Shown: positions 1-6,902, counted from the first letter of the stretch. The stretch is 11,515 nucleotides of DNA from CAYLZN01 sp964387935 (GCA_964387935.1 CAYLZN010000182.1:1-11515); one strand, 5' to 3'. Notes: a model not told the origin generated them from the letters alone. Numbers and translations: made by a program.

Positions 1-34
1 GCCTTAAAACGCTAAAAGTAAAGACCTGACCCCA
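1..34 (-). repeat. AT-rich 3' element after the S9D peptidase stop
   Basis: On the minus strand, five bases after the TAG stop of the S9D peptidase, the sequence reads GGGGTCAGGTCTTTACTTTT and stays AT-rich to the window edge. This contrasts with the GC-rich genes around it. A related element, starting GGGGTCGGGAGTCATTTT, sits six bases after the malQ stop at 5400-5427 in the same orientation relative to its gene. From memory, GGGGTCAGGTCTT-type sequences are dispersed in many bacterial genomes near REP-associated (IS200-like) transposases; this cannot be verified here. The element is cut by the window edge, so its full length is unknown. Confidence 0.45.
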
Positions 35-38
35 CGGT

Positions 39-2447
39 CTATTGCGTTCCCCGCGCGGGCGCGTTCTTCACATACCGGTCCATCCACTCGATCATCTCGG
101 CCACGGTGTGCAGCACGGACTCCCGCGCGGCATACCCGTGAGCCTCGTGCGGCAGGGTCACGTACCTCACGGTCGCGCCATGCCCCTTGAGCGCCATGTA
201 GAGGCGCTCGGACTGGATGGGGAACGTCCCGGAGTTGTTGTCGGCCTCGCCGTGCGTCAGGAGGATCGGCTCGTTCACCTTCGGCACGTACCAGAACGGT
301 GACATGCGCGCATACACGTCGGGCACCTCCCAGAACGTCCGTTGTTCGTTCTGGAACCCGAACGGCGTCAGCGTGCGGTTGTAGGCGCCGCTCCGAGCGA
401 TGCCGGCGCGGAAGAGGTCCGAGTGGGCCAGCAGGTTCGCCGTCATGAACGCGCCATAGCTGTGGCCGCCGACCCCGATGCGATCCCGGTCGGCCACGCC
501 CATCTCGACCACGGCGTCGATCGCCGCCTTCGCGCTCGCCACGAGTTGATCCACATACGTGTCGTTCGCGGACTCACCCGCGCCGACGATGGGCATGGTG
601 GGCCCGTCGAGGATCGCATAACCCTGCGTGAGCAGCAGGAGGTGCGAGGCGCCCCCGATCGTCGTGAATCGGCCGGGCGCGCCGACGACCTGGCCGGCCG
701 CGTCAGGGTCCGTGAACTCCCGCGGATAGGCCCATACGAACATCGGCAGGCGCGTGCCCGCCGTGTAGCCCGGTGGGAGGTAGAGCGTGGCCGAGAGCGC
801 CACGCCGTCTGCACGCTTGTAGGTGAGCAGTCGCTTGGTGATGCCGCGGAGCTGGGGGGCCGGGTCCGCGAAGGACGTCAGCGCCGTCCGGGTCGTGCCC
901 GGCAGGGCGCGCACGTAGTAGTTGGGCGGAGTCGTCGGCGTCTCGAACCGCGTGACGACGCGGCTCGCATCGTCGGAGAGCAGGCCCGCGACCGTCTCGT
1001 AGGTGTTCGCCTCGCTGCGGAACAGCCGCGAGGACTGCAGCGTGGTGAGGTCGAGGCGATCGAGGAACGGTCGATCTCCCTCGGGCGAGGCCCCCTGGCC
1101 GCTGAGGAATATCGCCGTGCCGGACTGGAGCACCGTCTCGACGCCGGGGCGCCGGATCGGCATCCCGGGGTTCCTGTAGGCGTCCTCCATGCTGCGGTCG
1201 AACACCTTGCGGGGGGGCTGCCCCTCGGCGAGGAGCCACGTGCGGGTCCAGCGACGTGCGCGATCCATCTCGGTGATGAGCGCGAGCCCCTTGTCGGTCC
1301 ACAGCGTCGGCCCCGCGCGATACTCCGTGCGCATCACCTCGGTGGGCTCGGCCGAGAACGGCGCGCCGAGTGAGAGCAGGCGATCGCGGTGAGGGACCTT
1401 GGTCTTGGGGTCCCCTCCGTCGAGCGCTTCGACCCAGACGAGCGTCGCAGGCGCCGCGGCGTTCCAGCGGACGCCGCGTGGTCCGGTGATCACGCCGTTC
1501 ATGGGAACGGCGTCGGCGAGGGGCAGGCTGGCCACGGTGCGGACCATCGTGCCGTCGCGTCGCCAGACCTCGAAGTCGCGCGGGAAGTCGTTGGACGGGA
1601 CGAGGCGGGAGAAGGGGCGCTTGACGCGCTCGGCCAGCACGAACTGGCCGTCGGGCGAAAGGCGTGCTCCGGCCAGGAGGCCAGGGGTGCCGACGGGCTC
1701 CGCACGCCGCGTGGCCGCGTCCACGAACACGATCTGGGCGGTCCCGAAGTACTCGAACAGGGCTTCGTCGTGCGCGCTCGTGAGCAGGTCCTGGTAGGTG
1801 CGGACGGGCGCGGGCTTGCCTGCGGTCTCCTGGACGTTGGGACCACGAGGCGCCGCCGGGGCCTCGGGCATCGGACCGCGCCTGGCGGGCACCGCGGCGC
1901 AGAGCAGGCCGCGGCTGTCCCGCGACCAGTCGCACGCGTCGCCGATCAGGCTGCCATTCAGCGCCACACCGGTCACCGCCTCGGCGCGACCCGACGCGGA
2001 ATCGGCGAGCCAGAGTTCGATGCGATCGGCCCTGGTCGCGGCAAACGCGAACCGCTTGCCGTCGGGTGCGAAGCCGAGCGGCTGAAGCGAGGCGTCCGGC
2101 GGCGCCGTGACGACGGACTCCTCGCCGTCTGCGATGCGTCTCAGCACCAGCTTCACGCCGTCTGGGGCGCGGTGCGGACCGGAGGTGCGCGGGTTCACGC
2201 GCTGGCCGGCCAGCCGCAACATCGGTTGGGCGAGTTCGCTGATCGGCGGCATGCTGCGTCGGTGCACGATCAGGACCCGATCGCGAGCCGGGCTGACGAC
2301 GACCATGGGTGGCGGCGCCGCGTCGAGCACGTCGATCGCCGCTTTGGGCGGGAGCTTGTAGATGACGTCCTGCGCGCCGGTCACCGTCGTCCATCCAACC
2401 GTGACGAGGCCAGCCATCACGACGCCGACAATCGCCGATCGCTTCAT
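39..2447 (-). CDS. Exported S9 family serine peptidase, glutamyl endopeptidase-like (S9D)
   Basis: This is a prolyl-oligopeptidase-type serine peptidase of 802 residues, predicted to be exported and to cleave peptides. Residues 1-25 form a Sec signal peptide (KR, hydrophobic core, cleavage after TGA before Gln26). A conserved stretch follows at about 30-100 (PPISELAQPMLRLAG), then a beta-propeller-like region to about 530 and a C-terminal alpha/beta hydrolase. The catalytic triad is visible as Ser663 in GGHSYGAF, Asp736 in HGEADNNSGTFP and His770 in LPHEAHGYAARES. The HGEADNN and HGYAARES blocks are typical of S9D enzymes, the group that includes plant chloroplast glutamyl endopeptidase, so Glu-directed cleavage is plausible but inferred. 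The ATG has a strong GGAGG seven bases upstream. The gene is monocistronic here and diverges from the aminotransferase. A general S9 acyl-aminoacyl peptidase is the main alternative. Confidence 0.93.
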   Translation of the reverse strand: MKRSAIVGVVMAGLVTVGWTTVTGAQDVIYKLPPKAAIDVLDAAPPPMVVVSPARDRVLIVHRRSMPPISELAQPMLRLAGQRVNPRTSGPHRAPDGVKLVLRRIADGEESVVTAPPDASLQPLGFAPDGKRFAFAATRADRIELWLADSASGRAEAVTGVALNGSLIGDACDWSRDSRGLLCAAVPARRGPMPEAPAAPRGPNVQETAGKPAPVRTYQDLLTSAHDEALFEYFGTAQIVFVDAATRRAEPVGTPGLLAGARLSPDGQFVLAERVKRPFSRLVPSNDFPRDFEVWRRDGTMVRTVASLPLADAVPMNGVITGPRGVRWNAAAPATLVWVEALDGGDPKTKVPHRDRLLSLGAPFSAEPTEVMRTEYRAGPTLWTDKGLALITEMDRARRWTRTWLLAEGQPPRKVFDRSMEDAYRNPGMPIRRPGVETVLQSGTAIFLSGQGASPEGDRPFLDRLDLTTLQSSRLFRSEANTYETVAGLLSDDASRVVTRFETPTTPPNYYVRALPGTTRTALTSFADPAPQLRGITKRLLTYKRADGVALSATLYLPPGYTAGTRLPMFVWAYPREFTDPDAAGQVVGAPGRFTTIGGASHLLLLTQGYAILDGPTMPIVGAGESANDTYVDQLVASAKAAIDAVVEMGVADRDRIGVGGHSYGAFMTANLLAHSDLFRAGIARSGAYNRTLTPFGFQNEQRTFWEVPDVYARMSPFWYVPKVNEPILLTHGEADNNSGTFPIQSERLYMALKGHGATVRYVTLPHEAHGYAARESVLHTVAEMIEWMDRYVKNAPARGTQ

Positions 2448-2454
2448 GCGCTTC

Positions 2455-2459
2455 CCTCC
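2455..2459 (-). promoter_or_regulatory. Shine-Dalgarno of the S9D peptidase gene
   Basis: GGAGG on the minus strand lies seven bases before the ATG at 2447. It fixes the start so that the encoded protein begins with a clean Sec signal peptide. Confidence 0.75.
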
Positions 2460-2486
2460 AGGTGGGGTGGCGTTCGCGCCGCGCCT

Positions 2487-2492
2487 ATCTTA
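2487..2492 (-). promoter_or_regulatory. Candidate -10 box (TAAGAT) for the S9D peptidase gene
   Basis: TAAGAT on the minus strand fits the TAnnnT pattern of a housekeeping -10 box. It would give a leader of about 30-35 bases containing the GGAGG ribosome site. No convincing -35 hexamer was seen. This is inference from sequence only. Confidence 0.35.
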
Positions 2493-2546
2493 CCCGGCCG
2501 CGGGGTCGGTCCGGCCCTGGGCCCGAATCCTGAGCGCGTTCTCCGC

Positions 2547-2552
2547 TATCCT
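2547..2552 (+). promoter_or_regulatory. Candidate -10 box (TATCCT) for aminotransferase-malQ
   Basis: TATCCT lies seven bases before the ATG at 2560. If it is a -10 box, transcription would start at or beside the start codon and give a leaderless mRNA. There is no clear -35 hexamer and no well-spaced Shine-Dalgarno (GAGG is only three bases from ATG). It lies in the 112-base divergent region. Confidence 0.35.
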
Positions 2553-2559
2553 GAGGCCG

Positions 2560-3780
2560 ATGTTCTCGCGACGGGTCCCCGCGTCGTTTGCGCCGAACCG
2601 CCTGTCTGCGGCCGTGGCGCGCCATCGAGCGACGGGCCGCCACCTGTTCGACCTGACGCTCACGAATCCGACGAGGGCGGGATTGCCCTATCCCGACACG
2701 CTGCTCGGGGCCCTCGGTGAGCCGCGCGCGGCCCTGTACGAACCGGAGGCGCTCGGCCTCCGCGAAGCGCGCGCCGCGGTGGCCGCCTATTATGCCGATC
2801 ACGGTGTTGGCGTGGATCCCGAGGCCGTGATCCTGACGTCGAGCACGAGCGAGGCCTACAGCCTGCTGTTCAAGCTGCTCTGCGACCCGGCGGAGGGCGT
2901 CCTCGTTCCGGTGCCGAGCTACCCGCTGTTCGAGCACCTCGCGCGGCTCGACGCGGTGGCCTGTCAGGCCTACCCGCTCGAGTATCACGGGGTGTGGTCT
3001 GCCGACATCGGGGCGTTGAGGCACGCCACGACGCCGGCGTCCCGGGCGCTCCTCGTGGTCGCGCCGAACAACCCCACCGGCTCCCTGGTGCGCTCGTCGC
3101 AGCTTCCCCTCCTCGAGGCGCACTGTGCGCAGCACGATCTGGCGATGGTCGTCGACGAGGTGTTTCTCGACTACCCGCTCGAGCCCGCCGCCGATGCGGT
3201 CGTCGGGGTGCTGGCGCGCCCGGCCGATCCGCGCATCCTCCGTGTCGTGCTCGGGGGGCTGTCCAAGGCCGTGGGACTGCCACAGATGAAGCTGGCGTGG
3301 ATGGTCGTCCAGGGCCCGACCGACCTGGTCGGGCAGGCCCGTGCCCGGCTCGAACTGATCTGCGATACGTATCTCTCGGTCGGCACGCCGGTGCAGGTCG
3401 GCGCGGCCGGCCTGTTGGGGGACGGGGCACGCGTGCGTGACGCGATCGCGGCGAGGGTCCGGCGCAACCTGGCCTCCCTGCGGTCGGCCATTCAGGGCGG
3501 CGCGGCCTGTGAGGCCCTGCGGGTGGAGGGCGGCTGGAGCGCCGTGATTCGGGTCCCCTCGATCGAGCCGGAGGAGACGCTCGTGCTCGACCTGCTCGAG
3601 CGTGAGGACGTCCTCGTCCACCCGGGGTTCTTCTTCGACTTCACCGCCGAGGCGTATCTGGTGATCAGCCTGTTGCCGACGCCGGACGAGTTCGACGAAG
3701 GGCTGGCGCGCGTGGTCCGGCGCGTGACGGAGATCGCTTCTGCCCCCGGACATGGCCGCCGTGAAGGAGCCCGCGCATGA
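2560..3780 (+). CDS. Class I/II PLP-dependent aminotransferase
   Basis: This is a fold-type I pyridoxal-phosphate aminotransferase of 406 residues, close to the usual 390-410. Visible motifs are TNPT at 35-38, SSTSEAYSLLF in the cofactor phosphate-binding region, PNNPTG at 169-174, DEVFLDYP beginning with the pyridine-nitrogen aspartate Asp199, and LGGLSKAVGLPQMK with the Schiff-base Lys236. In AspC-like enzymes DEVF usually reads D-x-x-Y, so Phe202 replaces the tyrosine. Near the C-terminus the block AYLVISLLPTP carries Val368 where relatives have the arginine that holds the substrate carboxylate (Y-L-R-I-S). The amino donor and acceptor therefore cannot be predicted. An earlier in-frame start at 2362 would run through the promoter region and into the divergent gene's 5' end, so ATG 2560 was chosen. 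The TGA overlaps the malQ ATG by four bases. Confidence 0.88.
   Translation: MFSRRVPASFAPNRLSAAVARHRATGRHLFDLTLTNPTRAGLPYPDTLLGALGEPRAALYEPEALGLREARAAVAAYYADHGVGVDPEAVILTSSTSEAYSLLFKLLCDPAEGVLVPVPSYPLFEHLARLDAVACQAYPLEYHGVWSADIGALRHATTPASRALLVVAPNNPTGSLVRSSQLPLLEAHCAQHDLAMVVDEVFLDYPLEPAADAVVGVLARPADPRILRVVLGGLSKAVGLPQMKLAWMVVQGPTDLVGQARARLELICDTYLSVGTPVQVGAAGLLGDGARVRDAIAARVRRNLASLRSAIQGGAACEALRVEGGWSAVIRVPSIEPEETLVLDLLEREDVLVHPGFFFDFTAEAYLVISLLPTPDEFDEGLARVVRRVTEIASAPGHGRREGARA
3764..3769 (+). promoter_or_regulatory. Shine-Dalgarno of malQ inside the aminotransferase gene
   Basis: AAGGAG lies seven bases before the malQ ATG and within the last codons of the aminotransferase gene. Together with the ATGA overlap it indicates translational coupling. 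Confidence 0.75.
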
Positions 3781-5393
3781 ACGCCACTCGCACCGATTTC
3801 CATCATGGCCGGCACGCCGGCCTCCTGCTGCCGCTCTTCTCCGTACCGAGTCGGCAAAGCTGGGGGATCGGCGAGTTCGGGGATCTGCCCGCGCTGTGTT
3901 CCTGGCTGGGGGAGGCGGGCCTCGATTTCGTGCAGGTCCTGCCGCTCAACGAGATGACCGCCGGGCAGCACTCGCCGTACGCGGCGGTGAGCGCCATGGC
4001 TCTCGATCCGATCTTCATCAGCCTCTCCGCCGTCGAGGACTTCGCCGCGCTCGGCGGCGAGGCGTCGCTTGGCGCTGCGGAACGCGATCGCCTCGCGGCT
4101 GTGCGGGCGACGTCGCGCATCGACTACAACACCGTGCGCGAGCTGCAGAGGCGCGCGCTGCGGGCGGCGTTCGCGCGGTTCGTCGACGCAGAGTGGCGGC
4201 ACGACTCGCCCCGCGCGCGTGCCCTGCGGGACTTCGTCGAACGCGAGCGCTGGTGGCTGGAGGACTACGTCCTGTTCCGTGCCGAGCGGGAGCATCGCGC
4301 CGAACAGGCCTGGTGGACGTGGCCGGCGGGGCTCGCGGCGCGCAATGCCTTTGCGCTGGCGTGGATCCGCGACACACGACGCGACGAATGCCTCTTCTTC
4401 GTGTACCTGCAGTGGATCGCCAACGGCCAGTGGCGCGAGGCCCGCGATCGGTGCCTCCCCGTGGGCGTGTTCGGTGACATGCCCTTCGTCGTCGGGGCCG
4501 ACAGCGCCGACGTGTGGGGGAACCAGCACGCGTTCCGGTTCGATGCAACCGTGGGCGCGCCGCCCGACGCGTTCAGCGAGACCGGGCAGAACTGGGGCCT
4601 CCCCGTGTACCGGTGGGAGGTGTTCGAGGCGGAGCAGGATGCCTGGATCCGCGCCCGGGCGAGGCGCAACGCGGAGTTGTACGACGGCTATCGCGTCGAT
4701 CACCTCGTCGGCTTCTACCGGACCTATGTGATCCCGAAGGACGGCAGCGAGCGGACCTTTTCGCCAGCCGACGAAGCCGAGCAACTGGCGCAGGGTGAGC
4801 GGCTCCTCTCGGTGTTCGCAGAGCCGGGTGCGCGCATCATCGCGGAGGACCTCGGGACCGTTCCTGAGGCGGTGCGGGCGTCGCTAGCCAGGCTGGGTGT
4901 CCCGGGGTTCAAGGTCCTGCGCTGGGAGCGCGACTGGTCGCAGCCCGGCCACCCCTTTGCGGATCCGCTCGGCTACCCGACGGTGTCGGTGGCCACCACG
5001 GGGACGCACGACACGGAGACGCTCGTCGAGTGGTGGGAGAGCGCGTCACGGGACGACCGGCACGCGCTCGTCGCGATCCCGTTTCTGCAAGGGCGGGCCC
5101 TGGATGTGGATCTGGTCTCCTGTTCCCCGGAGGCGCGGCTGGCCCTGCTCGAGCTCATCGTCGCCTCCACGTCCGATTTCGTGATCCTGCCGATGCAGGA
5201 TGTCTTCGGCTGGCGGGATCGCGTCAATGTGCCGGCGACGGTGAGTGACGACAACTGGACGTGGCGGCTGCCGTGGCCGGTGGACGAGATTCGCGCGCAG
5301 CCCGAGGCGCGCGACCTGGCGCGCACGTTGCGGGCCTGGATGCGAACGTACGAGCGCTCGCGGGCGCTGTTCCGACGCCACGACGACAGGTGA
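3777..5393 (+). CDS. malQ: 4-alpha-glucanotransferase (amylomaltase)
   Basis: MalQ is a cytoplasmic GH77 enzyme that moves alpha-1,4-glucan segments between maltooligosaccharides and releases glucose, in maltodextrin and glycogen turnover. The 538 residues are close to the usual 500-550 of the short (DPE1/Thermus) type. The N-terminus shows the family layout: LLPLFSVPS, SWGIGEFGDL, VLPLNEM and SPYAAVSAMALDPIFISL. Three catalytic acids are visible: the nucleophile Asp308 in YRVDHLVGF, the acid/base Glu357 in IIAEDLGTVPE and Asp412 in TGTHDTETLVEWW. WGNQHAF and GQNWGLPVY supply the conserved substrate-side motifs. It follows the aminotransferase with a 4-base overlap. No other maltose or glycogen gene is in the window, so the pairing gives little functional information. 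An AT-rich repeat-like element starts six bases after the stop. Confidence 0.96.
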   Translation: MNATRTDFHHGRHAGLLLPLFSVPSRQSWGIGEFGDLPALCSWLGEAGLDFVQVLPLNEMTAGQHSPYAAVSAMALDPIFISLSAVEDFAALGGEASLGAAERDRLAAVRATSRIDYNTVRELQRRALRAAFARFVDAEWRHDSPRARALRDFVERERWWLEDYVLFRAEREHRAEQAWWTWPAGLAARNAFALAWIRDTRRDECLFFVYLQWIANGQWREARDRCLPVGVFGDMPFVVGADSADVWGNQHAFRFDATVGAPPDAFSETGQNWGLPVYRWEVFEAEQDAWIRARARRNAELYDGYRVDHLVGFYRTYVIPKDGSERTFSPADEAEQLAQGERLLSVFAEPGARIIAEDLGTVPEAVRASLARLGVPGFKVLRWERDWSQPGHPFADPLGYPTVSVATTGTHDTETLVEWWESASRDDRHALVAIPFLQGRALDVDLVSCSPEARLALLELIVASTSDFVILPMQDVFGWRDRVNVPATVSDDNWTWRLPWPVDEIRAQPEARDLARTLRAWMRTYERSRALFRRHDDR

Positions 5394-5399
5394 GAAAAA

Positions 5400-5427
5400 G
5401 GGGTCGGGAGTCATTTTCAATATTTTT
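5400..5427 (+). repeat. AT-rich 3' element after the malQ stop
   Basis: The element begins GGGGTCGGGAGTCATTTT and continues AT-rich to about 5427, starting six bases after the malQ TGA. It resembles the element at the left end of the window: GGGGTC, then RGG, then a T-rich tract, in the same position and orientation relative to a stop codon. GAAAA at 5394-5398 could pair with TTTTC at 5414-5418, but the stem is weak. It is likely a dispersed repeat or a 3' UTR element of unknown function. Confidence 0.45.
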
Positions 5428-5536
5428 GCGATCTTCGGCCGGTACGCGCCTTGCTTCCTTCAATTCTCCATGCGGACTGTGGACAAACGACCTCACGGCT
5501 GAGCTCGCGTTGATCATGGATCTGGCCCAACCGGTC

Positions 5537-5545
5537 TGCTAAACT
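5537..5545 (+). promoter_or_regulatory. Extended -10 promoter (TGCTAAACT) for the M23 gene
   Basis: TGCTAAACT matches the extended -10 pattern TGnTAnnnT exactly. It ends 12 bases before the ATG at 5558, so the predicted mRNA leader is only about 5-7 bases. TTGATC at 5510-5515 is too far away (24-base spacer) to serve as a normal -35, but extended -10 promoters often work without one. No Shine-Dalgarno precedes the ATG. Confidence 0.5.
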
Positions 5546-5557
5546 CCGCCCCCCGGA

Positions 5558-6844
5558 ATGCTGCGCGCGCCTCTCTTCCCGGTCGTGCTGGCCCTCGTGG
5601 CCACAGGTGCCTGCGGCGGACCAGCGGCGCGGAGCGGTCAGCCTCGGCCACGCGTCGCGCGCGACATCGTGCTCGCCCGTGACGCCAGCATCATCGAGGC
5701 GCGCGTGCCGGCCCGCGCCACGCTTGCCGGCCTGCTGCGTGCGCACGATGTCAGCGAGGACATCGCCCGCCGGATCGTCGATGCCACCGCGCGGGTCTTC
5801 GACACCAGGCGCCTGCGTGCCGAACAGCCCTACCGCCTGGAGCTGGGGCTGGACGGGCTCGTGCGCCAGTTCGAGTACCGGGTCGATGCCGACCGCCTGC
5901 TGAGCGTCGTCGGCATCAAGGGGGCCACCACGCCACCCGCGTTCGATGTCCAGCTCGTGCCGTTCGAGAAGCAGCGGGGCCTGGTCTCGTTGCGGGGCAC
6001 GATCGACCGCGATCACCCGTCGCTCGTGTCCGCCCTCGTCGAGCAGGGGGAATCGGTGACGCTGGCGATGGCCATCGCGGAGATCTTCGGCGGCGACCTC
6101 GACTTCAACAACGACCTGCAGCCGGGAGACCGTTTCGAGGTCGTCTTCGAGAAGACGTTCAGTGCCGGCGAATTCGCCGGCTACGGGCCCGTCCTCGGGG
6201 CGGAGTTCCAGAACGACGGTCGGACCCTGCGCGCCTTCCGGTTCCAGCCGCCCGGCGGCGACCCCGGGTACTACGATGACCAGGGACGCTCGCTCAAGCG
6301 GTTCTTCCTGCGCTCGCCGCTCAAGTTCGAGCCACGCATCAGCTCAGGCTTCTCTTTCCGTCGACTTCACCCGGTGCTGGGGCAGTGGAGGGCGCATCCG
6401 GCCATCGACTACGTCGCTCCCGTCGGCACCCCGGTCGTGGCGGTCGCCCCTGGTGTGGTGACTCGCTCGGGCCGGTCCGGCGGCGCCGGCAACATGGTCA
6501 CCATCCGGCACAGCAACGGCTACGAGAGCAGCTACCTGCACCTGTCCGCCATCGCCGGCGGCATGCGGGTGGGCGCCCGCGTTGCGCAGGGCGACCTCGT
6601 GGGCCGGGTCGGCGCGACGGGTCTCGCGACCGGGCCTCATCTCGACTACCGGTTGAAGCGACACGGCGTGTGGGTCAACCCGCTCGTCGAGGTCAAGCGG
6701 CTCCCGCCCGGCGAGCCCATTGCCGCCGCGCACATGGCGGCCTTCGAGCGCGCGCGCGGCCGCGTGAGCGCCCGGCTCCTGAGTGCCCCGGCCGTGCCAG
6801 CGCTGGCGGCGACGCCGCCCCAGGCCCACCCCGCCGGCGAGTAG
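5558..6844 (+). CDS. M23 family peptidoglycan endopeptidase, MepM-like putative lipoprotein
   Basis: This 428-residue protein is predicted to sit outside the cytoplasmic membrane and act on peptidoglycan cross-links. A short signal sequence ends in VATGAC-GG, so Cys19 is a likely lipidation site, although the lipobox is not ideal. An OapA/LysM-like segment follows at about 35-105. Residues about 150-255 resemble the second N-terminal domain of MepM/Csd3 (AEIFGGDLDFNNDLQPGDRF, GYYDDQGRSLKRFFLRSPL, RISSGFS). The M23 domain spans about 265-385. It shows HPVLG at 271-275, zinc ligands His280 and Asp284 in HPAIDYVAP, and GPHLDYRL. In that last block Asp363 replaces the third zinc-ligand histidine of the usual H-x-H. 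The enzyme may bind zinc through Asp or be a non-catalytic activator. It probably has its own promoter. The start lacks a Shine-Dalgarno, but the signal sequence supports it. Confidence 0.92.
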   Translation: MLRAPLFPVVLALVATGACGGPAARSGQPRPRVARDIVLARDASIIEARVPARATLAGLLRAHDVSEDIARRIVDATARVFDTRRLRAEQPYRLELGLDGLVRQFEYRVDADRLLSVVGIKGATTPPAFDVQLVPFEKQRGLVSLRGTIDRDHPSLVSALVEQGESVTLAMAIAEIFGGDLDFNNDLQPGDRFEVVFEKTFSAGEFAGYGPVLGAEFQNDGRTLRAFRFQPPGGDPGYYDDQGRSLKRFFLRSPLKFEPRISSGFSFRRLHPVLGQWRAHPAIDYVAPVGTPVVAVAPGVVTRSGRSGGAGNMVTIRHSNGYESSYLHLSAIAGGMRVGARVAQGDLVGRVGATGLATGPHLDYRLKRHGVWVNPLVEVKRLPPGEPIAAAHMAAFERARGRVSARLLSAPAVPALAATPPQAHPAGE

Positions 6845-6869
6845 GTCCGTCCAGTCGCCCGCCCCCTCC

Positions 6870-6900
6870 GTACGCCGCCGTACGCCGTACGTCGTACGCC
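6870..6900 (+). repeat. Four copies of GTACGYC before the DUF1015 gene
   Basis: GTACGCC, GTACGCC, GTACGTC and GTACGCC occur at 6870-6876, 6880-6886, 6887-6893 and 6894-6900. The first two are separated by GCC and the rest are directly adjacent. The array ends two bases before a TAAAAT box. It occupies the place where a -35 element and upstream operator would lie, so it could be a regulator site or a simple slippage repeat. Confidence 0.7.
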
Positions 6901-6902
6901 GT

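Larger units (their letters stand above)
5394..5557. other. Intergenic region between malQ and the M23 gene
   Basis: These 164 bases hold the AT-rich repeat-like element (5400-5427), a single TGTGGACAA (5478-5486) that resembles a high-GC-type DnaA box, and an extended -10 promoter candidate (5537-5545). No coding sequence with family resemblance was found on either strand. No strong hairpin with a T tract was seen for malQ termination. Confidence 0.6.

Noticed and set aside
2362..2559. 66-residue N-terminal extension of the aminotransferase
   Set aside because: The extension would overlap the start of the divergent S9D gene, span the promoter region and make the protein longer than its family. 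ATG 2560 gives normal length.
342..2720. Plus-strand open frames opposite the S9D peptidase (342-1373, 1389-2720)
   Set aside because: They are Arg/Gly-rich shadows of a gene with a full catalytic triad and signal peptide on the other strand. The 1389 frame also runs through the divergent promoter and into the aminotransferase.
2485..3753. Minus-strand open frames opposite the aminotransferase and malQ (2485-3753, 3492-4784)
   Set aside because: They are compositionally biased with no domain resemblance, and they lie entirely against genes with clear active-site motifs.
5478..5486. TGTGGACAA (reverse TTGTCCACA) as a DnaA box or origin
   Set aside because: It is a single box resembling the high-GC-type DnaA site, with no cluster, no AT-rich unwinding region of origin type, and no dnaA or dnaN nearby.
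6870..6900. GTACGYC array as a CRISPR
   Set aside because: The units are seven bases long and mostly directly adjacent, with no spacers and no cas genes.
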